In this document: one piece after another, positions 20,359 through 30,048 of the stretch
Layout: each line of letters starts with the position of its first letter
How positions within the stretch are numbered: the stretch's first letter is position 1
NCBI GenBank assembly: GCA_944383455.1
Contig: CALWPP010000008.1
Coordinates: 1 to 64,000 of the forward strand
DNA length: 64,000 bases
Source of the DNA: an uncultured Peptostreptococcaceae bacterium
GTDB taxonomy: Bacteria > Bacillota > Clostridia > Peptostreptococcales > Peptostreptococcaceae
Reading direction: 5' to 3'
Notes under the pieces: generated by a model
Database searches by the model: none
Told to the model about the DNA's origin: nothing
The model's input: the letters and a program-made list of their open reading frames with translations, nothing else
Made by a program: the position numbers and the translations under genes

Positions 20359-22338
20359 ATGAAAAGAAAAATAAAGGGAATGAGTAAAAAAAGGATAGTA
20401 ATAATTCTTGTTTCATCTTGTGGGCTATTTTTTGGATTAACTGCAAGGACTGCATATTTACAAATTATAAAGGGAAATTGGTTAAGTAAAAAAGCAATAG
20501 AACAACAAACAAGAGAAGTTCCTATTCCAGCAAAAAGAGGTACAATTTATGATAGAAATATGAAAGAACTAGCGGTTAGTGCAACTAAATATACAGTTTG
20601 GTGTAAGCCTGTTGAAGTTGAAGACAAGGAAAAAGCATCAAAAATTTTATCAAGAATACTAGATAAAGATGAAAAAGAAATAGCAGAACTTGTTGGAAAA
20701 AAGAATATGGCACTTGTTAAGATAGAAAGATGGATTGATGATGAGAAGGCAGGTAAGATAAGAGAAGCTAAGATTCCAGGGATTTGGGTTGCAGAGGATA
20801 ATCAAAGGTATTATCCATACGGAAATTTTGCACCGTATGTACTAGGTCATACATCAGCAGATTCTCAAGGAATTGCAGGGATTGAGATGCAGTATAATAA
20901 AGAACTTCAAGGAACGGATGGAAAACTTATAATAAGTACTGATGCATCAGGTCGTGAAATACCAAGGGGTATGGAGAAGTATTTTGAGCCAACTCAAGGA
21001 AATGGAGTAGTACTTACCATTGATGAGGTCATTCAGCACTATACGGAAAAAGCGGTGCAAAAAGCATACGAACTTAATAATGCAAAAAGAGTAACTGTTG
21101 TAGCACTTGACCCAAAAACTGGAGATGTATTATCTATGGCATCAAAGCCAGATTATGACCCAAATGACCCAAGAAATCCAATTTACCCATACTTTGAAGA
21201 TGAGTTAGCTAAGTACTCTGAAAAAGATAAACTAAAAGGATATTATCAAATGTGGAGAAATCCAGCAGTTAGTGATACTTATGAGCCAGGTTCAACATTT
21301 AAATTGGTAACATCATCTGCAGGACTTGAGGAAAATGTTATAAAAGATGATGAAACATTTGTTTGTACAGGTAGTGTAACTATTGGTGGTCGTAGAATTA
21401 AATGTTGGAGGCATTATGAACCTCACGGAGAGCAAAATTTTGCACAAGGAGTTCAAAACTCTTGTAACCCAGTATTTATTGAGGTTGGTAATAGATTAGG
21501 TGTATCAAAATTATATGATTACATAGAAGGATTTGGATTTAAAGAAAAAACAGGACTTGATTTGCCAGGGGAAGCTAAGGGAATAATGTATAACGAAAAA
21601 AATGTTGGACCAGTTGAGCTTGCAACAATTTCATTTGGTCAATCAATATCTGTAACTCCAATGCAACTTACTAGGGCTATAAGTGGTATTGCAAATGATG
21701 GTAAACTAATGAAGCCAAGAGTAGTAAAAGCATTTACAGATGATAAAGGAAATATAATTGAAGAATTAGAACCAATAATGTCAAGACAAGTTATATCAGA
21801 AGAAACTTCAAAAAAAATGATGGAAATAGCAGAGAGTGTTGTTAGTCAAGGTTCGGGAAAAGCAGCATATATTCCAGGATACAAGATAGGGGGTAAAACT
21901 GGTACAGCACAAAAAGTTATTGATGGAAGGTATGCACAAGGAAAATATATATGTTCTTTTATTGGTATAGCACCAACTGATGACCCTCAAATAGTAGTTT
22001 TAGCAATAGTAGATGAACCAACTGGAGTTATGGCGTTTGGTAGTACAACTGCAGGACCAATAGTTAAAGAAATTATGCAAGATTCTTTAAAATACCTTGG
22101 AGTTGAGCAAAAATATACAGAAGAAGAAAAAGAAGAATTTGAAAAGAAGCAAGTAGTTGTACCTGATGTTAGAAATATGAATATAGGAGATGCAACTAAA
22201 ACCTTAGAAGAAAATGGCCTTAAAGCAAATTTAGACACAGATATAGAACTTTCAGAAAATACTAAAATAAAAGATATGTTTCCAAAGCCTGGAATAAAAG
22301 TTGAAGAAGATTCAAGTATAATTCTTTATTTTGAATAA
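20359..22338 (+). CDS. spoVD: Stage V sporulation protein D-type penicillin-binding transpeptidase
   Basis: A class B penicillin-binding protein that cross-links peptidoglycan, in the SpoVD type for the spore cortex. The 659-residue protein has one N-terminal membrane anchor, a dimerisation domain, and a transpeptidase domain with STFK at 312-315 (active Ser312), SCN at 368-370 and KTG at 513-515. A single PASTA domain (about 600-659, VVPDVRNMNIGDATKTLEENG) follows and fits SpoVD. GGGGTGATTT precedes the ATG. No separate ftsI gene lies in the cluster, as I recall for Clostridioides. Whether it also serves vegetative division cannot be told from sequence. Confidence 0.92.
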   Translation: MKRKIKGMSKKRIVIILVSSCGLFFGLTARTAYLQIIKGNWLSKKAIEQQTREVPIPAKRGTIYDRNMKELAVSATKYTVWCKPVEVEDKEKASKILSRILDKDEKEIAELVGKKNMALVKIERWIDDEKAGKIREAKIPGIWVAEDNQRYYPYGNFAPYVLGHTSADSQGIAGIEMQYNKELQGTDGKLIISTDASGREIPRGMEKYFEPTQGNGVVLTIDEVIQHYTEKAVQKAYELNNAKRVTVVALDPKTGDVLSMASKPDYDPNDPRNPIYPYFEDELAKYSEKDKLKGYYQMWRNPAVSDTYEPGSTFKLVTSSAGLEENVIKDDETFVCTGSVTIGGRRIKCWRHYEPHGEQNFAQGVQNSCNPVFIEVGNRLGVSKLYDYIEGFGFKEKTGLDLPGEAKGIMYNEKNVGPVELATISFGQSISVTPMQLTRAISGIANDGKLMKPRVVKAFTDDKGNIIEELEPIMSRQVISEETSKKMMEIAESVVSQGSGKAAYIPGYKIGGKTGTAQKVIDGRYAQGKYICSFIGIAPTDDPQIVVLAIVDEPTGVMAFGSTTAGPIVKEIMQDSLKYLGVEQKYTEEEKEEFEKKQVVVPDVRNMNIGDATKTLEENGLKANLDTDIELSENTKIKDMFPKPGIKVEEDSSIILYFE

Positions 22339-22394
22339 GTAACACATAAGTAACAGAAAAATATAAAGATATTTAAAAAAAACAAAAAATAGTA

Positions 22395-22433
22395 TATAAT
22401 TATTTAAGCAATGTATTTATACATTGCTTTTTA
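22395..22433 (+). promoter_or_regulatory. Hairpin and -10-like box between spoVD and murF
   Basis: AAGCAATGTA (22406-22415) pairs perfectly with TACATTGCTT (22420-22429), followed by a short T run. This could terminate spoVD transcripts. A perfect TATAAT (22395-22400) lies just before it, so a transcript from that box would begin with the hairpin. No good -35 box is visible at the right distance. Confidence 0.5.
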
Positions 22434-22498
22434 ATTGGAAAATAATTTTAAATAAATATAAAATTACTATCATAAAATGTTATAAAGGAGGGATTTGT

Positions 22499-23863
22499 TT
22501 GAAAGTATTTGAAATATTAAATGCAACTGGTGGAAACTTATTAAAAGGAAATAAGGACTATCATATAGAAGAAGTTTTAATAGATAGTAGAAAAGCAAAA
22601 GAAAAAAGTGTATATATTTCAATCATAGGAAAAAATTTAGATGGTCATACATTTATGGAAGATGCTTATAATAATGGATGTAGGACATTTATTAAAAATA
22701 AAGATAGTATCATAAATATTGATTATAATGACATAAACTTAATTGAAGTAGATGATACTGAAATAGCACTTGGAGATATATCAAAATATTATAAAGAAAA
22801 ATTTAGTATACCATTTATTTCAGTAACTGGAAGTGTTGGAAAAACTACTACAAGGGATATAATACATTCTGTTTTAAGTTCTAAATTTAAAACTTTAAAA
22901 AATGAAGGAAATCTAAATAATAGTTTTGGAGTGCCTCTTACTCTTTTTAATCTAAATTCTACATATGAAAGTGCAGTTATAGAAATGGGAATGTCTGGAT
23001 TTAATGAAATAAAATATTTATCACACATAGTAAATCCAGATATAGCAGTCATAACTAATATTGGTTCTTCACATATTGAAAATTTAGGATCAAAAGAAGG
23101 AATATTTAAGGCTAAAATGGAAATAACATCAAATTTTAAAAAAGGAAATACTTTAATAGTAAATGGAGATGATGATTTTTTAAAATTATTAAAGGAAAAA
23201 AGTTTAGAATATGATTTAAAAACATTTGGTTTTGGCAAAAATAATGATGTATACTGTAGCTCTTATGAAATATTTGAAAATAAGACTATATTTAATATAA
23301 TTATAGATGAAAGAGAAGAAAGTTTTGAAATACCTTTACCAGGAAAACACAATATATATAATGCTATGGCATCAATTTTAGTTGGAAAAACTTTAAATTT
23401 AACTTTAGATGAAATAAGAAATGGTCTTTTAAACTTTAAAATAACTAAAATGAGACTAGATATAATTAAATTAAACGACATAACAATAATAAATGATGCT
23501 TATAATGCAAGTGTTGAATCTATGAAAGCATCAATTGAAGTGTTAAAAAATTACAAACAAAGAAAAGTAGCAATACTTGGAGATATGTTTGAAATGGGAG
23601 AATACGAAGAAGTAGGTCATAAAGCTGTTGGAGAGTTTGCTTCAGATAAAGTAGATATTTTAATAACTATTGGAAAAGCCTCAATGTTTATACGCCAAAA
23701 AGCTTTAGAAAATGGATTTTTAGAGGATAATTCATACCATTTTAATACAAAAGATGATGCTATAAGATGTTTAAGCAAAATAATAAAAAATAATGATGTT
23801 GTATTAATTAAGGCATCAAGAGGAATGAAGCTTGAGGAATTAATTAATCATCTAAATAGTTAG
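22499..23863 (+). CDS. murF: UDP-MurNAc-tripeptide:D-alanyl-D-alanine ligase
   Basis: Adds D-Ala-D-Ala to complete the cytoplasmic peptidoglycan precursor. The 454-residue Mur ligase has the UDP-binding region (IDSRKAKEKSVYISIIGK), the ATP loop VTGSVGKTTTRD near residue 109, EMGMSGFNEIKYLS, and the late motif INDAYNASVESM. I chose TTG 22499 because the strong site AAAGGAGGG ends 6 bases before it. An upstream in-frame ATG at 22424 lies inside the preceding hairpin and would add 25 residues of no family likeness. mraY follows after 17 bases. Confidence 0.94.
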   Translation: MKVFEILNATGGNLLKGNKDYHIEEVLIDSRKAKEKSVYISIIGKNLDGHTFMEDAYNNGCRTFIKNKDSIINIDYNDINLIEVDDTEIALGDISKYYKEKFSIPFISVTGSVGKTTTRDIIHSVLSSKFKTLKNEGNLNNSFGVPLTLFNLNSTYESAVIEMGMSGFNEIKYLSHIVNPDIAVITNIGSSHIENLGSKEGIFKAKMEITSNFKKGNTLIVNGDDDFLKLLKEKSLEYDLKTFGFGKNNDVYCSSYEIFENKTIFNIIIDEREESFEIPLPGKHNIYNAMASILVGKTLNLTLDEIRNGLLNFKITKMRLDIIKLNDITIINDAYNASVESMKASIEVLKNYKQRKVAILGDMFEMGEYEEVGHKAVGEFASDKVDILITIGKASMFIRQKALENGFLEDNSYHFNTKDDAIRCLSKIIKNNDVVLIKASRGMKLEELINHLNS

Positions 23864-23880
23864 CAGGGAGATGATATATT

Positions 23881-24852
23881 ATGTTAGTAGGAATAACAGA
23901 ACTAACTTACACAGCACTTATTTCTTTTTTGATAGTAATAATATTAGCACCAATATTTATACCAATGCTTACAAAGTTTAAATTTGGTCAGACTGTAAGA
24001 AATGATGGTCCAAAAACTCATCTATCAAAAAATGGAACGCCTACAATGGGTGGTGTTCTTATGATACTTGCAATACTTATAACAGGTATAACAAGAAGTA
24101 ATATAGGGTCTGATTTAAGAGTTGGTCTTATATGTATAGTAGGGTTTGGCTTTATAGGATTTTTAGATGATTTTATAATAATAAAAAAGAGAAGGTCTTT
24201 AGGTCTTAGAGCTTGGCAAAAAATAGTACTTCAATTAGCAGTAGCTATTTACGTTTCTTATTATCAATACACTTCATCAGCAAGTGCACCACAACTTATG
24301 GTTCCATTTACTGATTTAGTAATAAATGTAGGGCCACTTTATATACCTATAATGACATTTATAATAATTGGAACTGTTAATGCAGTAAATCTAACTGATG
24401 GGCTTGATGGTTTGGCTTCAGGAGTAACTTTAATAGTATCAGCATTTTTTATGTTACTTGCATCATACTCAGGAACTGTAAATCAAGAAGTTGCTGTTTT
24501 GGCAGCTGCAACTGTTGGAGCTTGTTTAGGATTTTTAGGTTTTAATTCATATCCTGCAAAAATATTTATGGGGGATACAGGTTCTATGGCTTTAGGTGGA
24601 GCAGTAGTTTCATTTGCAGTTTTAACTAATACAGTTTTATTTATACCTTTAGTTGGAGGAATATACTTTGCAGAAGCAATATCTGTTATACTTCAAGTTT
24701 TATCATTTAAGTTAACAGGAAAGAGAATATTTAAAATGGCCCCTATACATCATCATTTTGAACAATGTGGTTGGCCAGAAACTAGGGTAGTGTTCACTTT
24801 TTGGATAATAACAGTTATACTTGCTTGGTTTGGTATAATAGCTATATTTTAG
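23881..24852 (+). CDS. mraY: Phospho-N-acetylmuramoyl-pentapeptide transferase
   Basis: Makes lipid I by moving phospho-MurNAc-pentapeptide onto undecaprenyl phosphate. The 323-residue protein has about ten membrane segments and the family's conserved cytoplasmic motifs: FLDDFIIIKKRRSLGLRAWQ (catalytic aspartates), NAVNLTDGLDGLASG, FMGDTGSMALGG and APIHHHFEQCG. Length is normal. GGGAGATGATAT precedes the ATG. It is tightly spaced between murF and murD (17 and 12 bases). Confidence 0.96.
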   Translation: MLVGITELTYTALISFLIVIILAPIFIPMLTKFKFGQTVRNDGPKTHLSKNGTPTMGGVLMILAILITGITRSNIGSDLRVGLICIVGFGFIGFLDDFIIIKKRRSLGLRAWQKIVLQLAVAIYVSYYQYTSSASAPQLMVPFTDLVINVGPLYIPIMTFIIIGTVNAVNLTDGLDGLASGVTLIVSAFFMLLASYSGTVNQEVAVLAAATVGACLGFLGFNSYPAKIFMGDTGSMALGGAVVSFAVLTNTVLFIPLVGGIYFAEAISVILQVLSFKLTGKRIFKMAPIHHHFEQCGWPETRVVFTFWIITVILAWFGIIAIF

Positions 24853-24864
24853 GGGGCATAAATT

Positions 24865-26220
24865 ATGTATTTAGACAAGAAAAATATTTTAATTGTTGGG
24901 CTTGCAAAAACTGGTATATCAACTATAAAATATCTAAGCAAACTAGGTGCTAACATAATAGTAAATGATATAAAAAAAGAAGAAGACCTAAAAGAAATAC
25001 TATGCGAGTTAAAAAGCATAAATAATATTAAGTACATACTTGGATATCATCCACAAAATATAGATAATATTGATTTAGTAGTTGTATCTCCTGGTGTACC
25101 ACTTGACTTGGATTTTATATTAAAGATAAAGAATAAAAAAATAGATCTAATAGGTGAAGTTGAACTCTCATATAGAATAAATAATAATCCATATATTATT
25201 GGAATAACAGGAACTAATGGCAAAACAACAACAACTTCATTAACTTATGAAATATTTAAAAAAGGAATGAAAGATGCTTATAAAGTGGGAAACATAGGAA
25301 ATCCTATTATAGATACTGTTGAAACTGTAAATAAAGATTCTGTGCTTATAGCTGAACTTAGTAGTTTTCAACTTGAAAGTATAAATTCTTTTAGACCAAA
25401 TATAAGTGTAATACTTAATATAACTGAAGACCATCTAAATAGACATAAAACTATGGAAAACTATATAAATGCTAAATTTAATATATTTAAAAATCAAACA
25501 AAAGACGATTTTGTAATTTTAAATTATGATGATTTTAGTATTAGAGAGTTAGAGAGTAAAATAAATTCAAATATAATTTATTTTTCAACAAAAGAGAAAC
25601 TAGATAGAGGAATATATTTAGAAGAAGATAATATAATAATAAATCTAGATAAAAAAATAAATCTAATAAATAAAAACAAACTAACTCTAAAAGGAGAACA
25701 TAATATACAAAATGCAATGGCTAGCATTTTAATTTCATATATTTATGGAATAGATATTTCTGATATAAAATATGTATTAGAAAACTTTTCAGGGGTTGAG
25801 CATAGACAAGAGTTAGTAGCAGATATTAAAGGTATTAAATTTATAAATGATTCAAAAGCTACAAATCCAGATTCTACTATAAAAGCATTAAATTCTTATA
25901 ATGAGAAAATAATCTTAATACTTGGTGGAATGGATAAAGGAACTAACTTTGATGAAGTATTAGAAGTAGCAAAGAAAAATGTAAAAGGACTTATTTTACT
26001 TGGAGAAACTAAAGACAAAATAAATTCTATTGCTATAAAAAAAGGATTTACCAATATAAAAATAGTAAATAATATGAATGAAGCAGTACTTAATTCTTAT
26101 AAAATGGCTGAAAAAGGGGATATAGTTTTATTATCACCAGCTTGTGCAAGTTGGGATATGTACAAGAGTTTTGAGGTTAGGGGAAAAGACTTTAAAGAAA
26201 ATGTATACAACATAAAATAG
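24865..26220 (+). CDS. murD: UDP-MurNAc-L-alanine:D-glutamate ligase
   Basis: Adds D-Glu to UDP-MurNAc-L-Ala. The 451-residue Mur ligase has an N-terminal Rossmann-like domain (ILIVGLAKTGISTIKYLSKLG), VVVSPGVPLD, the ATP loop GITGTNGKTTT near residue 113, AELSSFQLE, EHRQELV, NDSKATNPDSTIKAL and LLSPACASWDMYKSFEVRG near the C-terminus. All family landmarks are present in order. AGGGGGC precedes the ATG 12 bases after mraY. Confidence 0.96.
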   Translation: MYLDKKNILIVGLAKTGISTIKYLSKLGANIIVNDIKKEEDLKEILCELKSINNIKYILGYHPQNIDNIDLVVVSPGVPLDLDFILKIKNKKIDLIGEVELSYRINNNPYIIGITGTNGKTTTTSLTYEIFKKGMKDAYKVGNIGNPIIDTVETVNKDSVLIAELSSFQLESINSFRPNISVILNITEDHLNRHKTMENYINAKFNIFKNQTKDDFVILNYDDFSIRELESKINSNIIYFSTKEKLDRGIYLEEDNIIINLDKKINLINKNKLTLKGEHNIQNAMASILISYIYGIDISDIKYVLENFSGVEHRQELVADIKGIKFINDSKATNPDSTIKALNSYNEKIILILGGMDKGTNFDEVLEVAKKNVKGLILLGETKDKINSIAIKKGFTNIKIVNNMNEAVLNSYKMAEKGDIVLLSPACASWDMYKSFEVRGKDFKENVYNIK

Positions 26221-26249
26221 CCTCTTAGGGAATGGAGGAAAATTTTTTA

Positions 26250-27383
26250 ATGCCAAAAATATCTATACGAAAAAAACAAAAAGATATAATAGCGCGAAAA
26301 GATTTTGATAATGTAATTTTTTATACAACTATAATATTAGTATTTGTAGGAATCATCATGGTGTTTAGTGCAAGTTATGTTCAGTCTGCCTTTAAACATG
26401 GTGATTCTTATCATTTTCTAAAAAGAAATTTGATATTTGCTATACTTGGATTTATATCTATGATGATAATTTCAAACATTCATTATGAATTTTGGAAAAA
26501 ACACGCAAAAACTATAGGTATAGTATCAGTAGTGCTACTTTTATTAGTATTAACTCCACTTGGTATAAAACTAAATGGAGCTAGAAGATGGCTTGGAGTA
26601 GGTTCTGCTACTATTCAACCAGCAGAACTTGCAAAGTTTGCAACTATTGTTATAACTGCAAAATTAATTGAAAAAAAATATAGTGATATAAAATCATTCA
26701 AAAAAGGTGTTATACCACTTTTGGTATTACCTATGATATTTTTTATATTGATAATGCTTCAACCAAATATGTCAACAGCAGGAACTATAATATTAGTTAC
26801 TTTTGTTATGATATTTGTTGCAGGAATGAATATAAAGATAGTTATTGGAATGTTTTTTAGTGGAGTATTTTTATTCTTAGCACTTGCACTAACTTCACCA
26901 TACCGATTAAAACGTGTTCTTTCATTTTTAGACCCATTTCAAGACCCACTTGGGAATGGATATCAGGTTATACAAGGTCTTTATGCACTAGGTTCTGGAG
27001 GTCTTTTTGGAATGGGACTTGGGAAGAGTCAACAAAAATGGTTTTACATACCAGAGCCTCAAAATGACTTTATCTTCGCAATAATAGGTGAAGAACTTGG
27101 TCTAGTTGGTTGTAGTATTGTTATACTTCTTTTTGTAATTCTTGTTTATAGATGTGTAATAATAGCACTTAAATGTCCGGATATATTTTCTTGTATGATG
27201 GTTATAGGTATAGGTGCTCAAATAGGAATTCAAGCAGCACTTAATATAGCTGTTGCTACTTCTTCTATGCCTGTTACAGGAGTTGCACTTCCTTTTATAA
27301 GTTATGGTGGTACTTCTCTTACAATACTTATGAGTGCAATAGGTATAGTTTTAAACATTTCAAGAAACGTCAAAATTAACTAA
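26250..27383 (+). CDS. spoVE: FtsW/RodA/SpoVE-family lipid II polymerase
   Basis: A SEDS-family membrane glycosyltransferase that polymerises lipid II with a partner class B PBP. The protein has about ten membrane segments, with QPAELAKFATIV in the middle and EPQNDFIFAIIGEELGLVG near residue 270, both SEDS signatures. Between mraY-murD and murG it occupies the ftsW position. Calling it spoVE rests on spoVD being the only PBP in the cluster. ATG 26250 follows GGAGG by 11 bases; an alternative ATG at 26232 would place that sequence inside the gene and add six residues. Either start leaves the family core intact. Confidence 0.9.
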   Translation: MPKISIRKKQKDIIARKDFDNVIFYTTIILVFVGIIMVFSASYVQSAFKHGDSYHFLKRNLIFAILGFISMMIISNIHYEFWKKHAKTIGIVSVVLLLLVLTPLGIKLNGARRWLGVGSATIQPAELAKFATIVITAKLIEKKYSDIKSFKKGVIPLLVLPMIFFILIMLQPNMSTAGTIILVTFVMIFVAGMNIKIVIGMFFSGVFLFLALALTSPYRLKRVLSFLDPFQDPLGNGYQVIQGLYALGSGGLFGMGLGKSQQKWFYIPEPQNDFIFAIIGEELGLVGCSIVILLFVILVYRCVIIALKCPDIFSCMMVIGIGAQIGIQAALNIAVATSSMPVTGVALPFISYGGTSLTILMSAIGIVLNISRNVKIN

Positions 27384-27394
27384 GGAGTGAGTTT

Positions 27395-28609
27395 ATGAGA
27401 GTTTTATTATCTGGTGGAGGAACAGGAGGTCATGTTTATCCAGCAATTGCAATAGCAAACAAAATAAAAGAAGAAAATCCAGATGCAGAAATTTTATTTG
27501 TTGGAACTGAAAAAGGAATAGAATCAGAAATAGTACCAAAATATGGATATGAAATAAAAACTGTTACTGTTCAAGGGTTTAGACGAAAAATTGATTTAGA
27601 GAATGTAAAAAGAGTTTTTAGATTATTTAAAGGTCTTGAACAATCAAGAAAAATAATAAAAAAGTTTAAGCCAGACATTGTAATAGGTACTGGTGGTTAT
27701 GTTAGTGGACCGGTACTTTTTAATGCATCACTTCAGAAAGTTCCTACAATAGTACATGAGCAAAATTCTTTTCCTGGAGTTACTAATAAAATTTTATCTA
27801 AGGTAGTTACAAAAGTATTAACTACATTTGAAGATTCACATCAAAGATTTCCAAAAGAAAGTATAGATAAGTTAGTATTTACAGGAAATCCAGTCAGAAA
27901 AGAAATATTAACTACAAAAAAACATATCGCAAGAAGAAAGCTTGGAATAAATGAAGATAAAAAAATGATTTTATGTTATGGGGGAAGTGGTGGCTCAAAG
28001 AAAATAAATGATGCCATGAAATTTGTTATAAAAAATCTTTACAAAGAAGATGTAGCGTTTATTATAGCTACCGGAAAGCCATATTATGAAGAATTTTTAG
28101 AGAGCATAAAGGAATTAGATTTAAAACCATACCAAAAAGTACTACCTTACTTAGATGATATGGCAAATGCACTTGGCGCAAGTGATTTAGTAATAGGAGG
28201 AGCTGGTGCTACTTCAATTTCTGAAATAACTGCACTAGAAAAGCCATCAATAATAATTCCAAAAGCATATACAGCAGAAAATCATCAAGAATATAATGCA
28301 AAAAGTGTTGAATCAAAAGGTGCAGGAGTTTGTATTTTAGAAAAAGATTTAACAGGAGAAAAACTAAATGAAGTTTTATTTAAGATTTTAGGAGATAATG
28401 AAAAGCTACTTGAAATGTCAGAAAAGAGTAAGGAAATAGGTAATCCAAAATCTATAAATTATATATATGATGAGATACTTAAAGTATATAATGATAATAA
28501 AAAGAAAAGTAAATCAAAAGAAAATCATAAAGAGGCAGAAGAACATATTTTAACTAATAATATAGGAGAAACTGTACCACAAAAAGTTATAGGAATAAAG
28601 AAAAGGTAA
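27395..28609 (+). CDS. murG: UDP-GlcNAc:lipid I GlcNAc transferase
   Basis: Converts lipid I to lipid II on the inner face of the membrane. The 404-residue GT-B protein has GGGTGGHVYPAIAIA at residues about 6-20, GTGGYVSGPVLFN, HEQNSFPGVTNK, and the donor-binding GGAGATSISEITAL near residue 268. The usual MurG is about 355-370 residues. This one carries about 40 extra C-terminal residues that are very rich in Lys and Glu and look disordered. AAGGAGTGAG precedes the ATG. An unusual leader for murA follows. Confidence 0.95.
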   Translation: MRVLLSGGGTGGHVYPAIAIANKIKEENPDAEILFVGTEKGIESEIVPKYGYEIKTVTVQGFRRKIDLENVKRVFRLFKGLEQSRKIIKKFKPDIVIGTGGYVSGPVLFNASLQKVPTIVHEQNSFPGVTNKILSKVVTKVLTTFEDSHQRFPKESIDKLVFTGNPVRKEILTTKKHIARRKLGINEDKKMILCYGGSGGSKKINDAMKFVIKNLYKEDVAFIIATGKPYYEEFLESIKELDLKPYQKVLPYLDDMANALGASDLVIGGAGATSISEITALEKPSIIIPKAYTAENHQEYNAKSVESKGAGVCILEKDLTGEKLNEVLFKILGDNEKLLEMSEKSKEIGNPKSINYIYDEILKVYNDNKKKSKSKENHKEAEEHILTNNIGETVPQKVIGIKKR

Positions 28610-28615
28610 CATATA

Positions 28616-28677
28616 CCCCCTAATCTACATAAATTATAAATTATAAACATTTATGATTAAGACATAATTAGGGGGGA
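28616..28677 (+). promoter_or_regulatory. Nested hairpin leader that can bury the murA ribosome-binding site
   Basis: CCCCCTAAT (28616-28624) pairs perfectly with ATTAGGGGG (28667-28675), and inside it CATAAAT (28628-28634) pairs with ATTTATG (28649-28655). The GGGGGGA in the outer right arm is also the only good Shine-Dalgarno sequence for murA (start 28683). The same stem is followed by ATTTTT, so it could instead act as a terminator for murG transcripts. Both readings are inference. Confidence 0.6.
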
Positions 28678-28682
28678 TTTTT

Positions 28683-29945
28683 GTGTCTAAATATATAATA
28701 GAGGGTGGCACTAAGATAGAAGGGGTACTAGATATAAGGGGTGCAAAAAACTCTATATTACCAATAATTGCGGGTACTATATTAAATGAAAACAAAAGTA
28801 TAATTCACAACGTTCCAAATATATCTGATGTTTACCTTATGATAAAAATACTAAAAAGTATAGGTTGTTTTGCAAGTTATGATGATGGAACTTTAATAGT
28901 TGATAGTACTAATATTTCTTCTTGTGATATAGAAGAAGAGTATGTTAGAAAAATGAGGTCATCAATAATAATTATGGGCGCAATGATAGGAAGATTAGAT
29001 TACACAAAAATAAGTCATCCTGGAGGATGTGCAATAGGTAAAAGACCAATAGACTTACATTTAGATTCATTTAAAAAGTTAGGTATAAGAATAGAGGAAG
29101 AAAATGGGTTTATAAATTGTTATAAAGACAAATTAGAAGGAACTACTATAAATTTAGATTTTCCTAGTGTTGGAGCAACTGAAAATATAATGCTAGCAAG
29201 TGTTAAGGCAAAAGGTATAACTATTATAAATAACTCAGCAAGAGAACCTGAAATTGAAGATTTACAAAATTTTTTAAATAAAATGGGTGCAAAAATTAAG
29301 GGAGCAGGAACTAGTAAAATAATAATTGAAGGAGTAAAAAAATTAAATTCAGTTGAACATAGTGTAATACCAGATAGAATAGCTATAGGAACTTATATGG
29401 TGGCAAGTGCTATGACTGGTGGAAAATTACATGTAAAAAATGTTATTCATTCACATATGAAACCTATTTATGAAAACTTAATAAAATGTGGATGTGAGTT
29501 AGATTTATTAGAAAAAGAAGCTATTCTTTACTCTCCTAGATGTATAAAAGCATTAGAATTTATAAAAACTAGCCCTCATCCAGGATTTCCAACTGATATG
29601 CAATCACAGTTTATGACTTTGATGACTATAAGTGATGGGGAGACTATATTTAATGAAACTATTTTTGAGAATAGATTTATGAATACTAAAGAATTAATAA
29701 AAATGGGTGCAAATATTAAAGTTTTAAATGATAATATTTGTGTTATAAATGGTGTTAAAAGTTTATCTGGTAAAAGTGTAGTATCACCTGATTTAAGAGG
29801 AGGAGCAAGTCTTGTTCTTGCAGGACTTGTTTCAAATGGACAAACAGAAGTTTCAAATATTTATCATATTGAAAGAGGTTATGAAAATTTTGAGTATGTT
29901 TTAAGTAGTCTTGGTGCTAATATAAAAAGAGTTGATAATTTATAG
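28683..29945 (+). CDS. murA: UDP-N-acetylglucosamine 1-carboxyvinyltransferase
   Basis: First committed step of peptidoglycan synthesis: enolpyruvyl transfer from PEP to UDP-GlcNAc. The 420-residue protein has the N-terminal IRGAKNSILPIIAGTIL and the catalytic loop HPGGCAIGKRPIDLHLD near residue 115, whose cysteine is the fosfomycin target. Further motifs are DFPSVGATENIMLA, PDRIAIGTYMVA and the C-terminal PDLRGGASLVLAGL with ERGYENF. It starts with GTG 28683 behind GGGGGGA, a site that lies in a potential hairpin. A terminator follows, so murA may be a transcription unit of its own. Firmicutes often have two murA genes; the other is not here. Confidence 0.94.
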   Translation: MSKYIIEGGTKIEGVLDIRGAKNSILPIIAGTILNENKSIIHNVPNISDVYLMIKILKSIGCFASYDDGTLIVDSTNISSCDIEEEYVRKMRSSIIIMGAMIGRLDYTKISHPGGCAIGKRPIDLHLDSFKKLGIRIEEENGFINCYKDKLEGTTINLDFPSVGATENIMLASVKAKGITIINNSAREPEIEDLQNFLNKMGAKIKGAGTSKIIIEGVKKLNSVEHSVIPDRIAIGTYMVASAMTGGKLHVKNVIHSHMKPIYENLIKCGCELDLLEKEAILYSPRCIKALEFIKTSPHPGFPTDMQSQFMTLMTISDGETIFNETIFENRFMNTKELIKMGANIKVLNDNICVINGVKSLSGKSVVSPDLRGGASLVLAGLVSNGQTEVSNIYHIERGYENFEYVLSSLGANIKRVDNL

Positions 29946-29967
29946 CTGTGTAATCACAGCTTTTTTT
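29944..29967 (+). terminator. Terminator after murA
   Basis: AGCTGTG (29944-29950) pairs with CACAGCT (29955-29961), followed by seven T. The stem overlaps the murA stop codon. Confidence 0.85.
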
Positions 29968-30048
29968 ATTTCTTATAATTTTTTGGTAGGATTTAAGTTA
30001 TAAAAGTTGTATGTATAATATAAAAATTAAATTTAGGTGATTTTAAAA

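Noticed and set aside
22789-23238. 149-residue minus-strand frame inside murF
   Set aside because: Length is explained by AT-rich codon structure of murF; no start signal.
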